Shown here: positions 25,013 to 33,862 of the stretch, piece by piece | How positions within the stretch are numbered: position 1 is the first letter of the stretch | How the letters are laid out: each line of letters begins with the position of its first letter | Origin: Streptomyces sp. NBC_00483 | Lineage (GTDB): Bacteria > Actinomycetota > Actinomycetes > Streptomycetales > Streptomycetaceae | Direction of reading: 5' to 3' | Length of the DNA: 64,000 nucleotides | NCBI RefSeq assembly: GCF_036013745.1 | Contig: NZ_CP107880.1 | Span: 3,782,001 to 3,846,000, forward strand | Position numbers and translations under genes: made by a program | Notes under the pieces: model-generated | What the model was told of the DNA's origin: nothing | What the model saw: the letters and a program-made list of their open reading frames with translations, nothing else | Databases searched by the model: none

Positions 25013-26352
25013 CGACCGCCACCGAACTCCCGACGCTCCACGAATCCGTCGCGTACGTCGGCGCGTTGGGGAAGGCCACCGTCGCCGACGTGCTGCGGGA
25101 GGCCAGGGCCGCCGGCCGCCTGGCCCTCCAGCCGCGCTGCGGGGTCGGCTCGCACCCCCAGATGTCCACGCTGCTCAAGGACATCGAGCGGCACGCCGCC
25201 CCCGACGTCCTGTCGCTCACCATCGACGCGCACACCCGCCTCGGCCGCTTCGACCACGCCCGGTCGGTCCTCGACCGCAACCCGGCCGACCTGAACGGCT
25301 ATCCGCTGGTCTCGCACGGCTGGCGGCGCGGCCGCGAGCTCAACGAGGCGGTCCGCGCGCCCCTGGAGGTCCGGCACGGCTCCCCCGACGCCCGGACGCT
25401 GTTCCGCACGGCCGTCGCCGCCGGCATCACGTCCTTCGAGGGCGGCGGCATCTCGTACAACCTGCCGTACTCCAAGGACGTGCCGCTCGAACGGTCCCTG
25501 GCCGCGTGGCGCGAGGTCGACGCGGCCTGCGGCGAGCTGGCCGAGCTCGGCCTCGTCGTGGACCGTGAGCTGTTCGGCACGCTCACGGCCGTCCTGATGC
25601 CGCCCTCGGTCAGTCTCGCCGTCAGCGTCCTGGAGGCGGTCGCCGCCGCCCGCGAGGGGGTGCGCTGCATCTCGGTCGCCTACCCGCAGGGCGGGCACGC
25701 CGAGCAGGACGTGGCGGCGCTGCGGGCCATCCCGCTGCTCGCCGCCCGCCATCTGCCGGCCGGCGTCGAGGTCCACGCGGTGCTGCACGAGTTCATGGGC
25801 GTCTACCCGCGCGAGCGCGCGCACGCCGAGGACCTCATCCTCTACGGCGCGCTCGTCGCCCGGTACGGCGGCGCGACCAAGCTGATCACCAAGACGTACC
25901 AGGAGGCGTACGGCATCCCCGACACCCGCGCCATCGTCGACGGTCTGCACCTCGCCGCCCGCGCCAACTCGCCGCTGCTCGCGGGGTGGCGGCTCGACGA
26001 GGCGAGGATCGCCGAGGAACTGGCGTGGCTGCTCGCCGAGGTCGACGCGCTGGTGGCGCCGGTGCTCGACAGCCGCCTCGGCCTCCACGAGGCCATCGCC
26101 GCCGCCTTCGCCGACGGCACCCTGGACATCCCGTTCAGCGCCAGCCGGCATGCCCGCTCGGCGGTGATCCCGGGCCGTGCGCGGGACGGCGCGATCCGCA
26201 TCCTGTCCACGGGCGCGCTGCCCCTGCCACGGCACCTGCGGGACCGGAACACCGACGCGCTGCGGACCCGGCCCACGGACCTGTACGAGGCCCTCACCAG
26301 GGACATCGACCATTTCCCGCGGCTGTTCGGGGAGCCGAACCACCGCCTGTGA
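25009..26352 (+). CDS. Glutamate (methylaspartate) mutase, large catalytic subunit
   Basis: 447 aa, of the length of NikV/SanV-type enzymes and slightly shorter than clostridial MutE. The TIM-barrel protein shows [49 protein letters not shown] and [20 protein letters not shown]. The last two match the conserved substrate-binding loops of the E subunit: Arg residues for the glutamate carboxylates and the [11 protein letters not shown] block. It overlaps the S subunit by 4 nt (GTGA). In nikkomycin and friulimicin clusters the same pair supplies a branched amino-acid unit, so here it probably makes a building block for the ATP-grasp ligases. Confidence 0.93.
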   Translation: MTTATELPTLHESVAYVGALGKATVADVLREARAAGRLALQPRCGVGSHPQMSTLLKDIERHAAPDVLSLTIDAHTRLGRFDHARSVLDRNPADLNGYPLVSHGWRRGRELNEAVRAPLEVRHGSPDARTLFRTAVAAGITSFEGGGISYNLPYSKDVPLERSLAAWREVDAACGELAELGLVVDRELFGTLTAVLMPPSVSLAVSVLEAVAAAREGVRCISVAYPQGGHAEQDVAALRAIPLLAARHLPAGVEVHAVLHEFMGVYPRERAHAEDLILYGALVARYGGATKLITKTYQEAYGIPDTRAIVDGLHLAARANSPLLAGWRLDEARIAEELAWLLAEVDALVAPVLDSRLGLHEAIAAAFADGTLDIPFSASRHARSAVIPGRARDGAIRILSTGALPLPRHLRDRNTDALRTRPTDLYEALTRDIDHFPRLFGEPNHRL

Positions 26353-26355
26353 GGG

Positions 26356-27378
26356 TCACTTGGCGGGTTCGGCCAGCAGCCCGTGCTTGTGGATGAGATA
26401 GCCGGCCTGGAAGCGGCTGCGGGCGCCGAGCCCGTCGAGGATGCGGGAGACCCGGCGCTGGCAGGTGCGTAACGAGACACCCAGCCTGCGGGCGATGGCG
26501 GCATCGTCCATGCCGCTGGCCAGCAGCCTCAGCAGCGCCTTGTCGACGTCCTCCGACAGCACTTCCATGCGCTCGCGCGAGGTGTCGACCTCGAACGGAT
26601 CGGCGTTGAACCACACATGCTCGAAGGCCTGCACGGCGAAGTTCACGACGCTGGGTTCCTCGATGAGCACCGCGCCCAGGTTGTTGCCCGCGTGGGAGAT
26701 CACCGCGACCCGGCGGTCGAACACGATCAGCCGCATGAACTCGGCCGACGCGGTGCGCACTTCGCCGCCCTTGTGGGTGATCCGCTCGACGTAGGCGGCC
26801 GTCGGCAGACTGAAGCGGGCGCTGTGCTGGTAGAGCGTGCGCATCCGTACGCCCCGGCCCAGCATCGCCTCGTCCCGCTCGATCGCCTCCTCGAGGACCT
26901 CGGTGCGGCGGCCTCCGCCGGGCTGCGCGGTGAGGACCTCCTCCTGGCAGTTGGCGGCGCGCTCGGCCAACACGTTGCGCACGTCCTGGAGTTCCGTGAG
27001 CACCTGCACGCCCTTGGCGCGCTGCCGCCAGGCCAGGCTGTTGTGGTAGACGGGGGCCAGGCTCTCCAGGTCGCGGCGGGCGTGCGCGATCAGCTCGGTC
27101 TGCTTGCGCAGCTCCGTCTCCAGCGGCAGCAGGGTCAGCAGCGCCGCGGACTCCGGGCCGACCGGCGCATAGCGGTGGCAGTCGGGATCCTCCTGGTGCA
27201 GCAGGCCGAGGCCCAGCAGCCGCGCCAGTGATTCGGTCACATCGCTGTCGGTGATGCCCAGTTCCGCGGCCAGCGCCGGCACGTCGAAGGGGGTGCCGTC
27301 GAGCACCCGCTCGTATACGAGTCCGTCACCCGGTTGAAGTCTCAGATCGGTCAGGCTGTCCCACACCAAGCGGCCCAT
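26356..27378 (-). CDS. LuxR-type transcriptional regulator of the cluster
   Basis: About 340 aa. The N-terminal part (LDGTPFDVPALAAELGITDSDVTESLARLLGLGLL) reads as a winged helix like those of TrmB-type regulators. A sensor-like middle domain follows. The C-terminal LuxR helix-turn-helix is LLRLLASGMDDAAIARRLGVSLRTCQRRVSRIL. The stop lies 3 nt from the mutase stop on the other strand, so the gene closes the biosynthetic cluster and is a likely pathway-specific regulator. ATG at 27378 was chosen for GGGAGC just upstream. A ligand cannot be predicted. Confidence 0.85.
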   Translation of the reverse strand: MGRLVWDSLTDLRLQPGDGLVYERVLDGTPFDVPALAAELGITDSDVTESLARLLGLGLLHQEDPDCHRYAPVGPESAALLTLLPLETELRKQTELIAHARRDLESLAPVYHNSLAWRQRAKGVQVLTELQDVRNVLAERAANCQEEVLTAQPGGGRRTEVLEEAIERDEAMLGRGVRMRTLYQHSARFSLPTAAYVERITHKGGEVRTASAEFMRLIVFDRRVAVISHAGNNLGAVLIEEPSVVNFAVQAFEHVWFNADPFEVDTSRERMEVLSEDVDKALLRLLASGMDDAAIARRLGVSLRTCQRRVSRILDGLGARSRFQAGYLIHKHGLLAEPAK

Positions 27379-27640
27379 GGTGCTCCCACGTTCCCGTTCC
27401 CACAATGTAAAGAACCAGAGAACAGCCCCGTTGCCGTAACCCGGCCGGAACGTTAACAGAGCTTTCGAGCGGCCGACCAGTAGGTGCTCACAGGGTGGAA
27501 CGGCCCCCTTGATCGCTTGCCGGCCCCTTCTTTCGTCACCGTTCGGCAACAGCCATGAACCGCCTGGCCAGGTGCCCCGTAGACCCCGGTGTGCGCGGAT
27601 CTAGGACCGCGGGCGAATCGAGACGAGAGAAGGAACCGAG

Positions 27641-27940
27641 ATGGCCGGCGGCAACATTCAGATCAGCCCGGACGAGATGCGCGAGGCGTCCACCTGGCTG
27701 CAGAACCAGAAGGAACTCATGCAGCAGAGCCTGCACGAGGCCAACACGAAGATGGACGAGATGGTCGAGGCGGCGTACGCGACGCCGGGCTCCGAGAGCA
27801 AGTTCCGCCCGTACTGGGAGGAGTACAAGAACGGCACCGAGAAGGCCATCGAGGGTCTGCAGGGTGTCAGTGAGTTCATCAAGCAGGTCGCCGACGCGTT
27901 CGTCGACACTGACGACCAGACGGCCGGCTCCATCGGCTGA
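27641..27940 (+). CDS. WXG100-family protein (Esx-like)
   Basis: 99 aa, of the ESAT-6/CFP-10 size class. It is two helices, with the turn region TWLQNQKELMQ and AYATPGSESKFRPYWEEYKNG; the second W/Y-containing segment resembles the W-x-G turn, here broken up. It would be exported by a type VII secretion system or pair with the neighbouring 105-aa protein. GAGAAGGAACCGAG precedes the ATG. It opens an operon of Esx-like, adaptor and Rhs genes, and a strong hairpin follows its stop. Confidence 0.8.
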   Translation: MAGGNIQISPDEMREASTWLQNQKELMQQSLHEANTKMDEMVEAAYATPGSESKFRPYWEEYKNGTEKAIEGLQGVSEFIKQVADAFVDTDDQTAGSIG

Positions 27941-27953
27941 AGCGCCCCGCATC

Positions 27954-27990
27954 GCCCGGCCCCGCTCTCCCCGTGAGGGCGGGGCCGGGC
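27954..27990 (+). terminator. Hairpin between the two Esx-like genes
   Basis: GCCCGGCCCCGC (27954-27965) pairs perfectly with GCGGGGCCGGGC (27979-27990). With no T-run, it could attenuate transcription so that the first protein is made in excess of the downstream genes. Confidence 0.6.
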
Positions 27991-28015
27991 GGCTGGGACA
28001 GGAGAGGAGACACCG

Positions 28016-28333
28016 ATGAGTGGTCGCATCAGCGTTCCCGTGCAGGATCTGAAGGACACCGCCAAGGAGCTCCAGAACATCGGGGATCTGATCGGCAACT
28101 CCGCGACGCTCTACCACGCCGCCGGCGACGACGGGGATTTCAAGAGCCTGGCCGGCGACAGCAAGCTCGCGGACGCCCTCGACGCGTTCGACAAGGCGTG
28201 GGTGGCGGGTCACGAGCGGGTTCACGACAACGTGAAGAAGTTCTCCGACAACACGGACACGATCGCCGAGAACTTCACGCAGACCGACGACGAGACCATC
28301 AAGTCGCTGGACGAAGAGAAGCAGGACGCGTGA
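28016..28333 (+). CDS. Second Esx-like/WXG100-type small helical protein
   Basis: 105 aa. The sequence SVPVQDLKDTAKELQNIGDLIGN starts a predicted helix pair, and the middle reads DDGDFKSLAGDSKLADALDAFDKAWVAGHERVHDNVKKFSD. Size, position and helical pattern are those of type VII secretion partners such as the DUF6507/WXG group. It probably pairs with the 99-aa protein or acts as the secretion helper of the Rhs proteins. GACAGGAGAGGAGACACCG gives a strong ribosome binding site, and the 3' end touches the next gene. Confidence 0.72.
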   Translation: MSGRISVPVQDLKDTAKELQNIGDLIGNSATLYHAAGDDGDFKSLAGDSKLADALDAFDKAWVAGHERVHDNVKKFSDNTDTIAENFTQTDDETIKSLDEEKQDA

Positions 28334-28377
28334 CGGAAGAACGTCGCGAAGAACGTCACGCGGAAGGGAAAAGCACC

Positions 28378-29100
28378 ATGACGGAACCGGGTACGGAACC
28401 GGGAACGGAGCGGCCGGAGACGGCCGCGCCCGCGGAGTACAGCCTGAGGTTCCCCGACTCGTGGTGGCACCTCGACCTCGACCCGAACACCCGGGACGCG
28501 TCGATCCGCCGCCGTATCGAGGCACAGGTGGAGAAGGCCCCGCAGCTGACCCGCGAGCAGGTGGACGGGCTGATCCGCAGCACGCGGCGCATCGCCCGCG
28601 AGGCGCACGCGAAGGGCGCGCTGCGGGCGTCGGGCATGCTCAGGATTCTGCGCGCGGGCAGCGGCCCGCTGGTGCTCAGCGCCACCACGGTGGTGCTGCG
28701 GATCTCCGTCCCCGAGGAGGAGGCGGAGGACCTGGCGGACCTCGTCATGGCCGCGGGCGTCCAGCTCGGCACCGACGCGGAAGGCAGCGGACTGCCGCCC
28801 GGCGAGGTGGAGTTCGTGGAGCTGCCGCACGTCGGGGCGGCCGGGCGGATCTCCCGTATCGAGGACATCGACTACAACGGGACGCGGGTGCCCACCGCGG
28901 TGCGGCACACCCTGGTCCAGGTGCCGAACAGCCACGACTATCTGGTGCTCGCCAGCTCCACCCCCAACGTGGATCTGGCGGAACAGTTCTACGAGGTCTT
29001 CGACGCGATCGCGGAGTCGCTCCGTTTCGGTGACCCGTCCGATACGGCCGCGGAAGCCGCCGACGCAAGCCCCATGGGCGCAACAGAACAGGGAAAGTGA
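28378..29100 (+). CDS. Putative Rhs adaptor/chaperone (DcrB-like), type VII locus
   Basis: 240 aa from the ATG at 28378, which has GGAAGGG about 9 nt upstream; GTG 28330 (GTGA overlap) is an alternative. After a Glu/Thr/Pro tip comes AEYSLRFPDSWWHLDL, a helical insert, and a C-terminal half with VRHTLVQVPNSHDYLVLASS and AEQFYEVFDAIAESLRFG. The start and end resemble the PsbP/DcrB fold, which includes the Eag chaperones that load Rhs toxins into type VI systems. It sits 10 nt before the first Rhs gene, so I propose a matching role here. I cannot confirm the fold from sequence alone. Confidence 0.55.
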   Translation: MTEPGTEPGTERPETAAPAEYSLRFPDSWWHLDLDPNTRDASIRRRIEAQVEKAPQLTREQVDGLIRSTRRIAREAHAKGALRASGMLRILRAGSGPLVLSATTVVLRISVPEEEAEDLADLVMAAGVQLGTDAEGSGLPPGEVEFVELPHVGAAGRISRIEDIDYNGTRVPTAVRHTLVQVPNSHDYLVLASSTPNVDLAEQFYEVFDAIAESLRFGDPSDTAAEAADASPMGATEQGK

Positions 29101-29110
29101 GGTCGCGGCC

Positions 29111-32100
29111 ATGGCGCGCCCTGCGGTGTCCGATTGGGAAGACGTCTTCGGGTTCTCGGACGACCCGACCCCGGGTGATGCGGACATGCTCGGAGACCTC
29201 GCCCGCCAGTACCGCTCCGTAGCGGACAACGCGGGCGACGCCCTGCCCCTCGTCTCCGGTCTGAAGAACAACCAGACCGGCGAGGGCAAGACGATGGACA
29301 AGCTCCGGGACAAGCTGGGCGACCTGGCCGAGCAAGTACGCAAACTGCACAGCTCGTACGACCAGGCGGCCGGCGCCCTGGACACGTACGTGCACTCGCT
29401 GCGCGATCAGCAGCGCAACGCCGACAACGCCCTGGAAAAGGGCCGCGAGGCCAAGGCGCGGCTCGATTCGGCCACCGATGTGGTGAGTGCGCTCACTGCC
29501 GACATCAGCCACCTCGACGGCCAGAAGCATCCGCCGGACGACAAGGCGGCACGGGCCAGCACTCGGCGCGCCCTGGACGAGGCGCACAGCAAGCAGTCCG
29601 GCGCGCAGGCGCAGGCCGACGACGCGCAGGCGGACCTGGATGCGGCCCGCATGCTCGCCGAGGACGCGCGGCAGGTGCGTGAGGAGGATGCCTCCGTAGC
29701 GGCGCAGAAGTTGGATGACGCGCGGGGCGAGTCGGTCGCGGGCTACAGCCTCTGGGACAAGATCAAGAAGGCGTTCAGCAAGGCGCTCGCGATCATCAGC
29801 GCGGTGTTGGGTGTGCTGGCGATGCTGATTCCCGGGCTTCAGGGGCTCGGCATCGCGCTCACGATCGGCGCCGTCGTCGCCGGCGTCGCGTCACTGGCCA
29901 TCAATATCTCGATCATGGTCGAGACCGGCGACTGGGACATCGGCGAGATCATCCTCGGCGTCGTGGGCCTGGTCGCGGGCGGCGGTGCGCTGCTCAAGGG
30001 AATCAAGGGAATCGGTTCGGCCCTCAAGGGCGTCAAGCCCGCCTCGGCCAAGGCGGGCGACGCTCGTGGCGTGGGCCGGGGGCTGGGCAGCCGTAAGTGC
30101 AAGACCGACCCGGTCGACGTGGCCAGCGGTGAGATGGTGCTGCCGCAGACCGATCTGTCGCTGCCCGGCGTGCTGCCGCTGGCGATCTCCCGTACGCATC
30201 TGTCGACGTACCGCTGCGGCCAGTTCTTCGGCCCGTCCTGGGCCTCCACCCTCGACGAGCGCCTGGAGATCGACGACCGGGGGCACGTGTGGTGGACCCG
30301 CGAGGACGGGTCGATCCTGACCTATCCCAGCCTTCCCAGCGTCGAGTCCGGCGGCCCGGTGTGGCCCGAGGAAGGCGACCGCATGCCGCTGACCTGCGCG
30401 GGAACGGACGACGTCACGGGCCGGGTCACGTACCGCGTCACCGACCCTCACACGGGTGTCGTCCAGACCTTCGCGGATCACCCCGACGACGAGAACGGCC
30501 TGTACTGGCTGACCCGTTGGCACGACCGGAACGACAACGAGGTCACCGTCTCCCGTCTGGAGGACGGCACCCCGACCGAGCTCCTTCACTCCGGCGGTTA
30601 CCGCGTCGAGGTCCGCTGCATCGCCGGCCTGATCACCGGCCTCTCGGTCGCCACCCCCGAGGGCCCCGTCGAGGTCATGTCCTACGAACACGACGCGGAC
30701 GGCAACCTCACACACGTCATCAACTCATCCTGCAAGCCAATGGTGTTCGGCTACGACGACCAGTCCCGCATCACCTCCTGGGCCGACCGCAACGGCTCCG
30801 TCTACCGCTACGTCTACGACGACGCCAACCGCATCACCGAGACCGTCGGCCCCGAGGGGTACCTCTCCTCGAGCTGGTCGTACGACCTCGAGCAGCGGCG
30901 CACGCACTACACGGACGCCGTGGGCGCCACGCACATCTACCAGCTCAACGACCACCACCAAGTCGTCGGTGAGACGGACCCCCTGGGCCACACCACCACC
31001 TCCGAGTGGGACCGCTACGACAACCTGCTGGCCCGCACCGACGCCCTCGGCAACACCACCCGCTACGAATACGACCGGGCGCACAACTCCACGGTCGTCG
31101 AGCTCCCGGACGGCAGCAGGTCCACGACGGCGTACAACGAGCTGAACCTGGCGGTCACGGAGACGGGTCCGGACGGCGACGTCTCGCGGCAGGAGTTCGA
31201 CGAGCGGGGCAACCTCGTCGCCTTCATCGCGGCCGACGGGTCCACCCACCGGCTGGCCCGGCACGGCACCGGGGCCCTCGCCTCCGTCACGGACCCGACG
31301 GGAGCGGTCGTCACGTACGAGACCGATGCCGCGGGGCTCACCGTGGCCCGCGACCGGGGTGACGGGAGCAGGACGACGGCCGAGCGCGACGCCTTCGGCC
31401 GCATCGTCGCCCTCACCGATCCGCTGGGCGCCGTCGTGCGCAGCGAGTGGACCGTCGAGGGGCTGCTGGCCAAGCGCACCGGGCCCGACGGCCGCGTCGA
31501 GCACAGGACGTGGGACGGGGAGGGCAACTGCTGCTCCGCCACCAACCCGGCGGGGGCCACCACCCGCTACGAGTACACCCACTTCGACCTGGTCGCGGCC
31601 CGCACCGGGCCCGACGGGGTGCGCCACACCTTCGGCTACGACCGGGAGCGGCGCCTCACGCAGGTCACCAACCCGCAGGGCCTGACCTGGGACTACACGT
31701 ACGACGGGGCGGGCCGCCTGATACGCGAGTCCGACTTCGACGACCGTGAGGTCGGCTACGCCCACGACGCGTCGGGCCGCACGGTCGTCCGTACGACGCC
31801 GCTGGGCGAGGAGATCGCCTTCGAGTACAACTCCGTCGGCGAACTCGTGCGCAAGGACGTGGCGGGGACGGTCACGTCCTACGACTACGACCTGGCCGGG
31901 GAGCTCACCCGGATGTCCTCCGCCGAGTCGACGGTGGAGTTCGAGCGGGACGTCATGGGCCGGGTGCTCGCCGAGACCGTGGACGGCCGCCGCACCGCGT
32001 TCGGCTACGACGTCCTCGGCCGCCGCACCTCCCGCACCACCCCCACCGGCGTCGTCACCGAACTCACCTACGACGACCGGGGGAACCGCGACGGCCTCTC

Positions 32101-33200
32101 GATCGACGGGCACCGCGTGGCCTTCAGCCACGACGCGCTCGGCCGGGAGCTGGCACGTGCCTGGGGCGCGGAGACCGTGGCCGCCACGACCGCTTGGGAC
32201 CTGGCAGGGCGCGCCGTCACCCGCGGCCTCACCGCCTCCGGCCGGGCGCTGCGCGACCGTCGCTACACCTATCGCGGCGACGACCTGCTCACATCCGAGA
32301 CGGAGGCCGTCACGGGCCGGACCCGGCAGATGGAACTCGACCCGGCCGGGCGCCCGTTGACGGTCACCGCCGAGAACTGGACCGAGTCCTACGCCTACGA
32401 CCAGGCGGGCAACCAGACGTCGGCGACGTGGCCGGAGAAGGCCGGCCGCACCGAGGCCCGCGGCGAGCGCACCTACACCGGCACCCGCGTCCAGGCGGCT
32501 GGAGGCGTGCGCTACGAGTACGACGCCGCGGGCCGCATGGTGCTGCGCCAGAAGCGCCGCCTGTCGAAGAAGCCCGACACCTGGCGCTACACGTGGGACG
32601 CCGAGGACCGGCTCACCGTGTGCATGACGCCCGACGGCACCCAGTGGCGCTACACGTACGACCCGATGGGCCGCCGCACCGCCAAGTACCGCGTGGCGGA
32701 AGACGGTTCGGTGGCGGAGACGGTCCGCTTCACGTGGGACGAGACCCGCCTCGCCGAGCAGACCGAAAGCACCACCGGCGTCACCACCACCTGGGACCAC
32801 GAGGGCCACCGTCCCCTGACCCAGCTGGAGCGCAGGCCGCGGACCCAGGACCCGAGGACGCAGGAGGAGTACGACTCGCGGTTCTTCTCGATCGTCACCG
32901 ACCTGGTGGGCGCCCCCACCGAACTGGTCGACGAGCGGGGCGACATCGCCTGGCGCTCCCGCGCCACCCTGTGGGGCACCACCAGCCGCAACCGGGACGC
33001 CGTCGCGCTGACGCCGCTGCGCTTCCCCGGCCAGTACGAGGACACCGAGACCGGCCTCCACTACAACTACTTCCGCCACTACGACCCCGAGACCGCGCGC
33101 TACGCCTCCCCCGACCCGCTGGGCCTCGCGCCGGCCGACAACCCGGTCACGTACGTCCACAACCCGCGCACCTGGGTCGACGTGCTCGGCCTCGCTCCGG
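29111..33200 (+). repeat. Rhs core, copy 1
   Basis: The first copy of a tandem gene duplication; see 33863-37940. Identity is highest over the N-terminal 600 codons, around 30930-31120, and over the last 250 codons of the core, while the middle repeats have diverged. Confidence 0.85.
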
Positions 33201-33586
33201 AGAGCTGCTCGTCGGTCCCTCAGAATCAGCACCTTCCCACCAAGCGCGGCGCGTTCGTGGCGGCCAAGCGGGATCTGGGCATCAAGAAGGATCAGCTGCC
33301 CGACTACATCACTCGCCCGAACATGACGGACGGTAAGGGCGCAAATGTCTTGAAGAACGGCGAGCCGTTCGAGACCCGCCAGCTCCACTACACGCTCGAC
33401 GACGGCAGAAAGGTGGCCATCCAGGACCACGGCGCCGGCCACATTTACGGTCCCAAGGGCACCCCCGGAAACCAGGGGCCGCACTTCAACGTGCGCCCCG
33501 ACAACGGCCCCGACGACCTCCGAAACGGTAAGGTCCCCGGAACCTCGGAGCACTACAGCTGGGGTAAACGGCCCTCCAATGTCTGA
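29111..33586 (+). CDS. Rhs-repeat polymorphic toxin 1, type VII substrate
   Basis: 1491 aa. Residues 1-200 form a helical, coiled-coil module (SDWEDVFGFSDDPTPGDADM, then LDTYVHSLRDQQ) like the secretion-signal domain of T7SS substrates. Two hydrophobic segments lie near 240-300. A DUF6531-like start (KTDPVDVASGEMVLPQTDL) leads into about 20 YD/Rhs repeats, which form a beta-cocoon, and the Rhs core end is GLHYNYFRHYDPETARYASPDPLGL. The last 130 residues are a distinct domain (LPTKRGAFVAAKRDL..., GHIYGPKGTPGNQGP, EHYSWG), presumably a toxin I cannot assign. ATG 29111 has GAGG 9 nt upstream. Confidence 0.9.
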   Translation: MARPAVSDWEDVFGFSDDPTPGDADMLGDLARQYRSVADNAGDALPLVSGLKNNQTGEGKTMDKLRDKLGDLAEQVRKLHSSYDQAAGALDTYVHSLRDQQRNADNALEKGREAKARLDSATDVVSALTADISHLDGQKHPPDDKAARASTRRALDEAHSKQSGAQAQADDAQADLDAARMLAEDARQVREEDASVAAQKLDDARGESVAGYSLWDKIKKAFSKALAIISAVLGVLAMLIPGLQGLGIALTIGAVVAGVASLAINISIMVETGDWDIGEIILGVVGLVAGGGALLKGIKGIGSALKGVKPASAKAGDARGVGRGLGSRKCKTDPVDVASGEMVLPQTDLSLPGVLPLAISRTHLSTYRCGQFFGPSWASTLDERLEIDDRGHVWWTREDGSILTYPSLPSVESGGPVWPEEGDRMPLTCAGTDDVTGRVTYRVTDPHTGVVQTFADHPDDENGLYWLTRWHDRNDNEVTVSRLEDGTPTELLHSGGYRVEVRCIAGLITGLSVATPEGPVEVMSYEHDADGNLTHVINSSCKPMVFGYDDQSRITSWADRNGSVYRYVYDDANRITETVGPEGYLSSSWSYDLEQRRTHYTDAVGATHIYQLNDHHQVVGETDPLGHTTTSEWDRYDNLLARTDALGNTTRYEYDRAHNSTVVELPDGSRSTTAYNELNLAVTETGPDGDVSRQEFDERGNLVAFIAADGSTHRLARHGTGALASVTDPTGAVVTYETDAAGLTVARDRGDGSRTTAERDAFGRIVALTDPLGAVVRSEWTVEGLLAKRTGPDGRVEHRTWDGEGNCCSATNPAGATTRYEYTHFDLVAARTGPDGVRHTFGYDRERRLTQVTNPQGLTWDYTYDGAGRLIRESDFDDREVGYAHDASGRTVVRTTPLGEEIAFEYNSVGELVRKDVAGTVTSYDYDLAGELTRMSSAESTVEFERDVMGRVLAETVDGRRTAFGYDVLGRRTSRTTPTGVVTELTYDDRGNRDGLSIDGHRVAFSHDALGRELARAWGAETVAATTAWDLAGRAVTRGLTASGRALRDRRYTYRGDDLLTSETEAVTGRTRQMELDPAGRPLTVTAENWTESYAYDQAGNQTSATWPEKAGRTEARGERTYTGTRVQAAGGVRYEYDAAGRMVLRQKRRLSKKPDTWRYTWDAEDRLTVCMTPDGTQWRYTYDPMGRRTAKYRVAEDGSVAETVRFTWDETRLAEQTESTTGVTTTWDHEGHRPLTQLERRPRTQDPRTQEEYDSRFFSIVTDLVGAPTELVDERGDIAWRSRATLWGTTSRNRDAVALTPLRFPGQYEDTETGLHYNYFRHYDPETARYASPDPLGLAPADNPVTYVHNPRTWVDVLGLAPESCSSVPQNQHLPTKRGAFVAAKRDLGIKKDQLPDYITRPNMTDGKGANVLKNGEPFETRQLHYTLDDGRKVAIQDHGAGHIYGPKGTPGNQGPHFNVRPDNGPDDLRNGKVPGTSEHYSWGKRPSNV

Positions 33587-33614
33587 ATCGCGCGTACCGA
33601 CCGGAGGGCGGCAC

Positions 33615-33812
33615 ATGGCCTGGACCGATCACGTCGTCCGGTCGACGGGACTCGTGAAGATCTACGGGGGCGATGTGCCACCCCTGCGCGGGGGTGCACC
33701 TGCACCGGCGCGGACGAGCTGAGCGCGGTGGAACGGCACGTCGACGTGCCGCAGGAGAAAGCGCAGTTCCTTTGGCGAGCAAGAAACCCGACCGTTCGTT
33801 ACCGAATGCAAT
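33615..33812 (+). pseudogene. Degenerate putative immunity gene after Rhs 1
   Basis: A strong ribosome binding site (CCGGAGGGCGGCAC) precedes an ATG at 33615 that opens MAWTDHVVRSTGLVKIYGG and then stops after 35 codons. In the +2 frame a natural-looking tail continues (ADELSAVERHVDVPQEKAQF...) to a stop near 33812. The pattern suggests one short gene with a frameshift near 33690. Its position directly behind the toxin domain is that of an immunity gene. The family is not recognised. A separate reading in which only the first 35 codons are made is possible. Confidence 0.35.
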
Positions 33813-33862
33813 AGCCGTTGCCGGTCTGCCCGGAACCGGCCAAAAGAAAGTGGGAAATGGCC

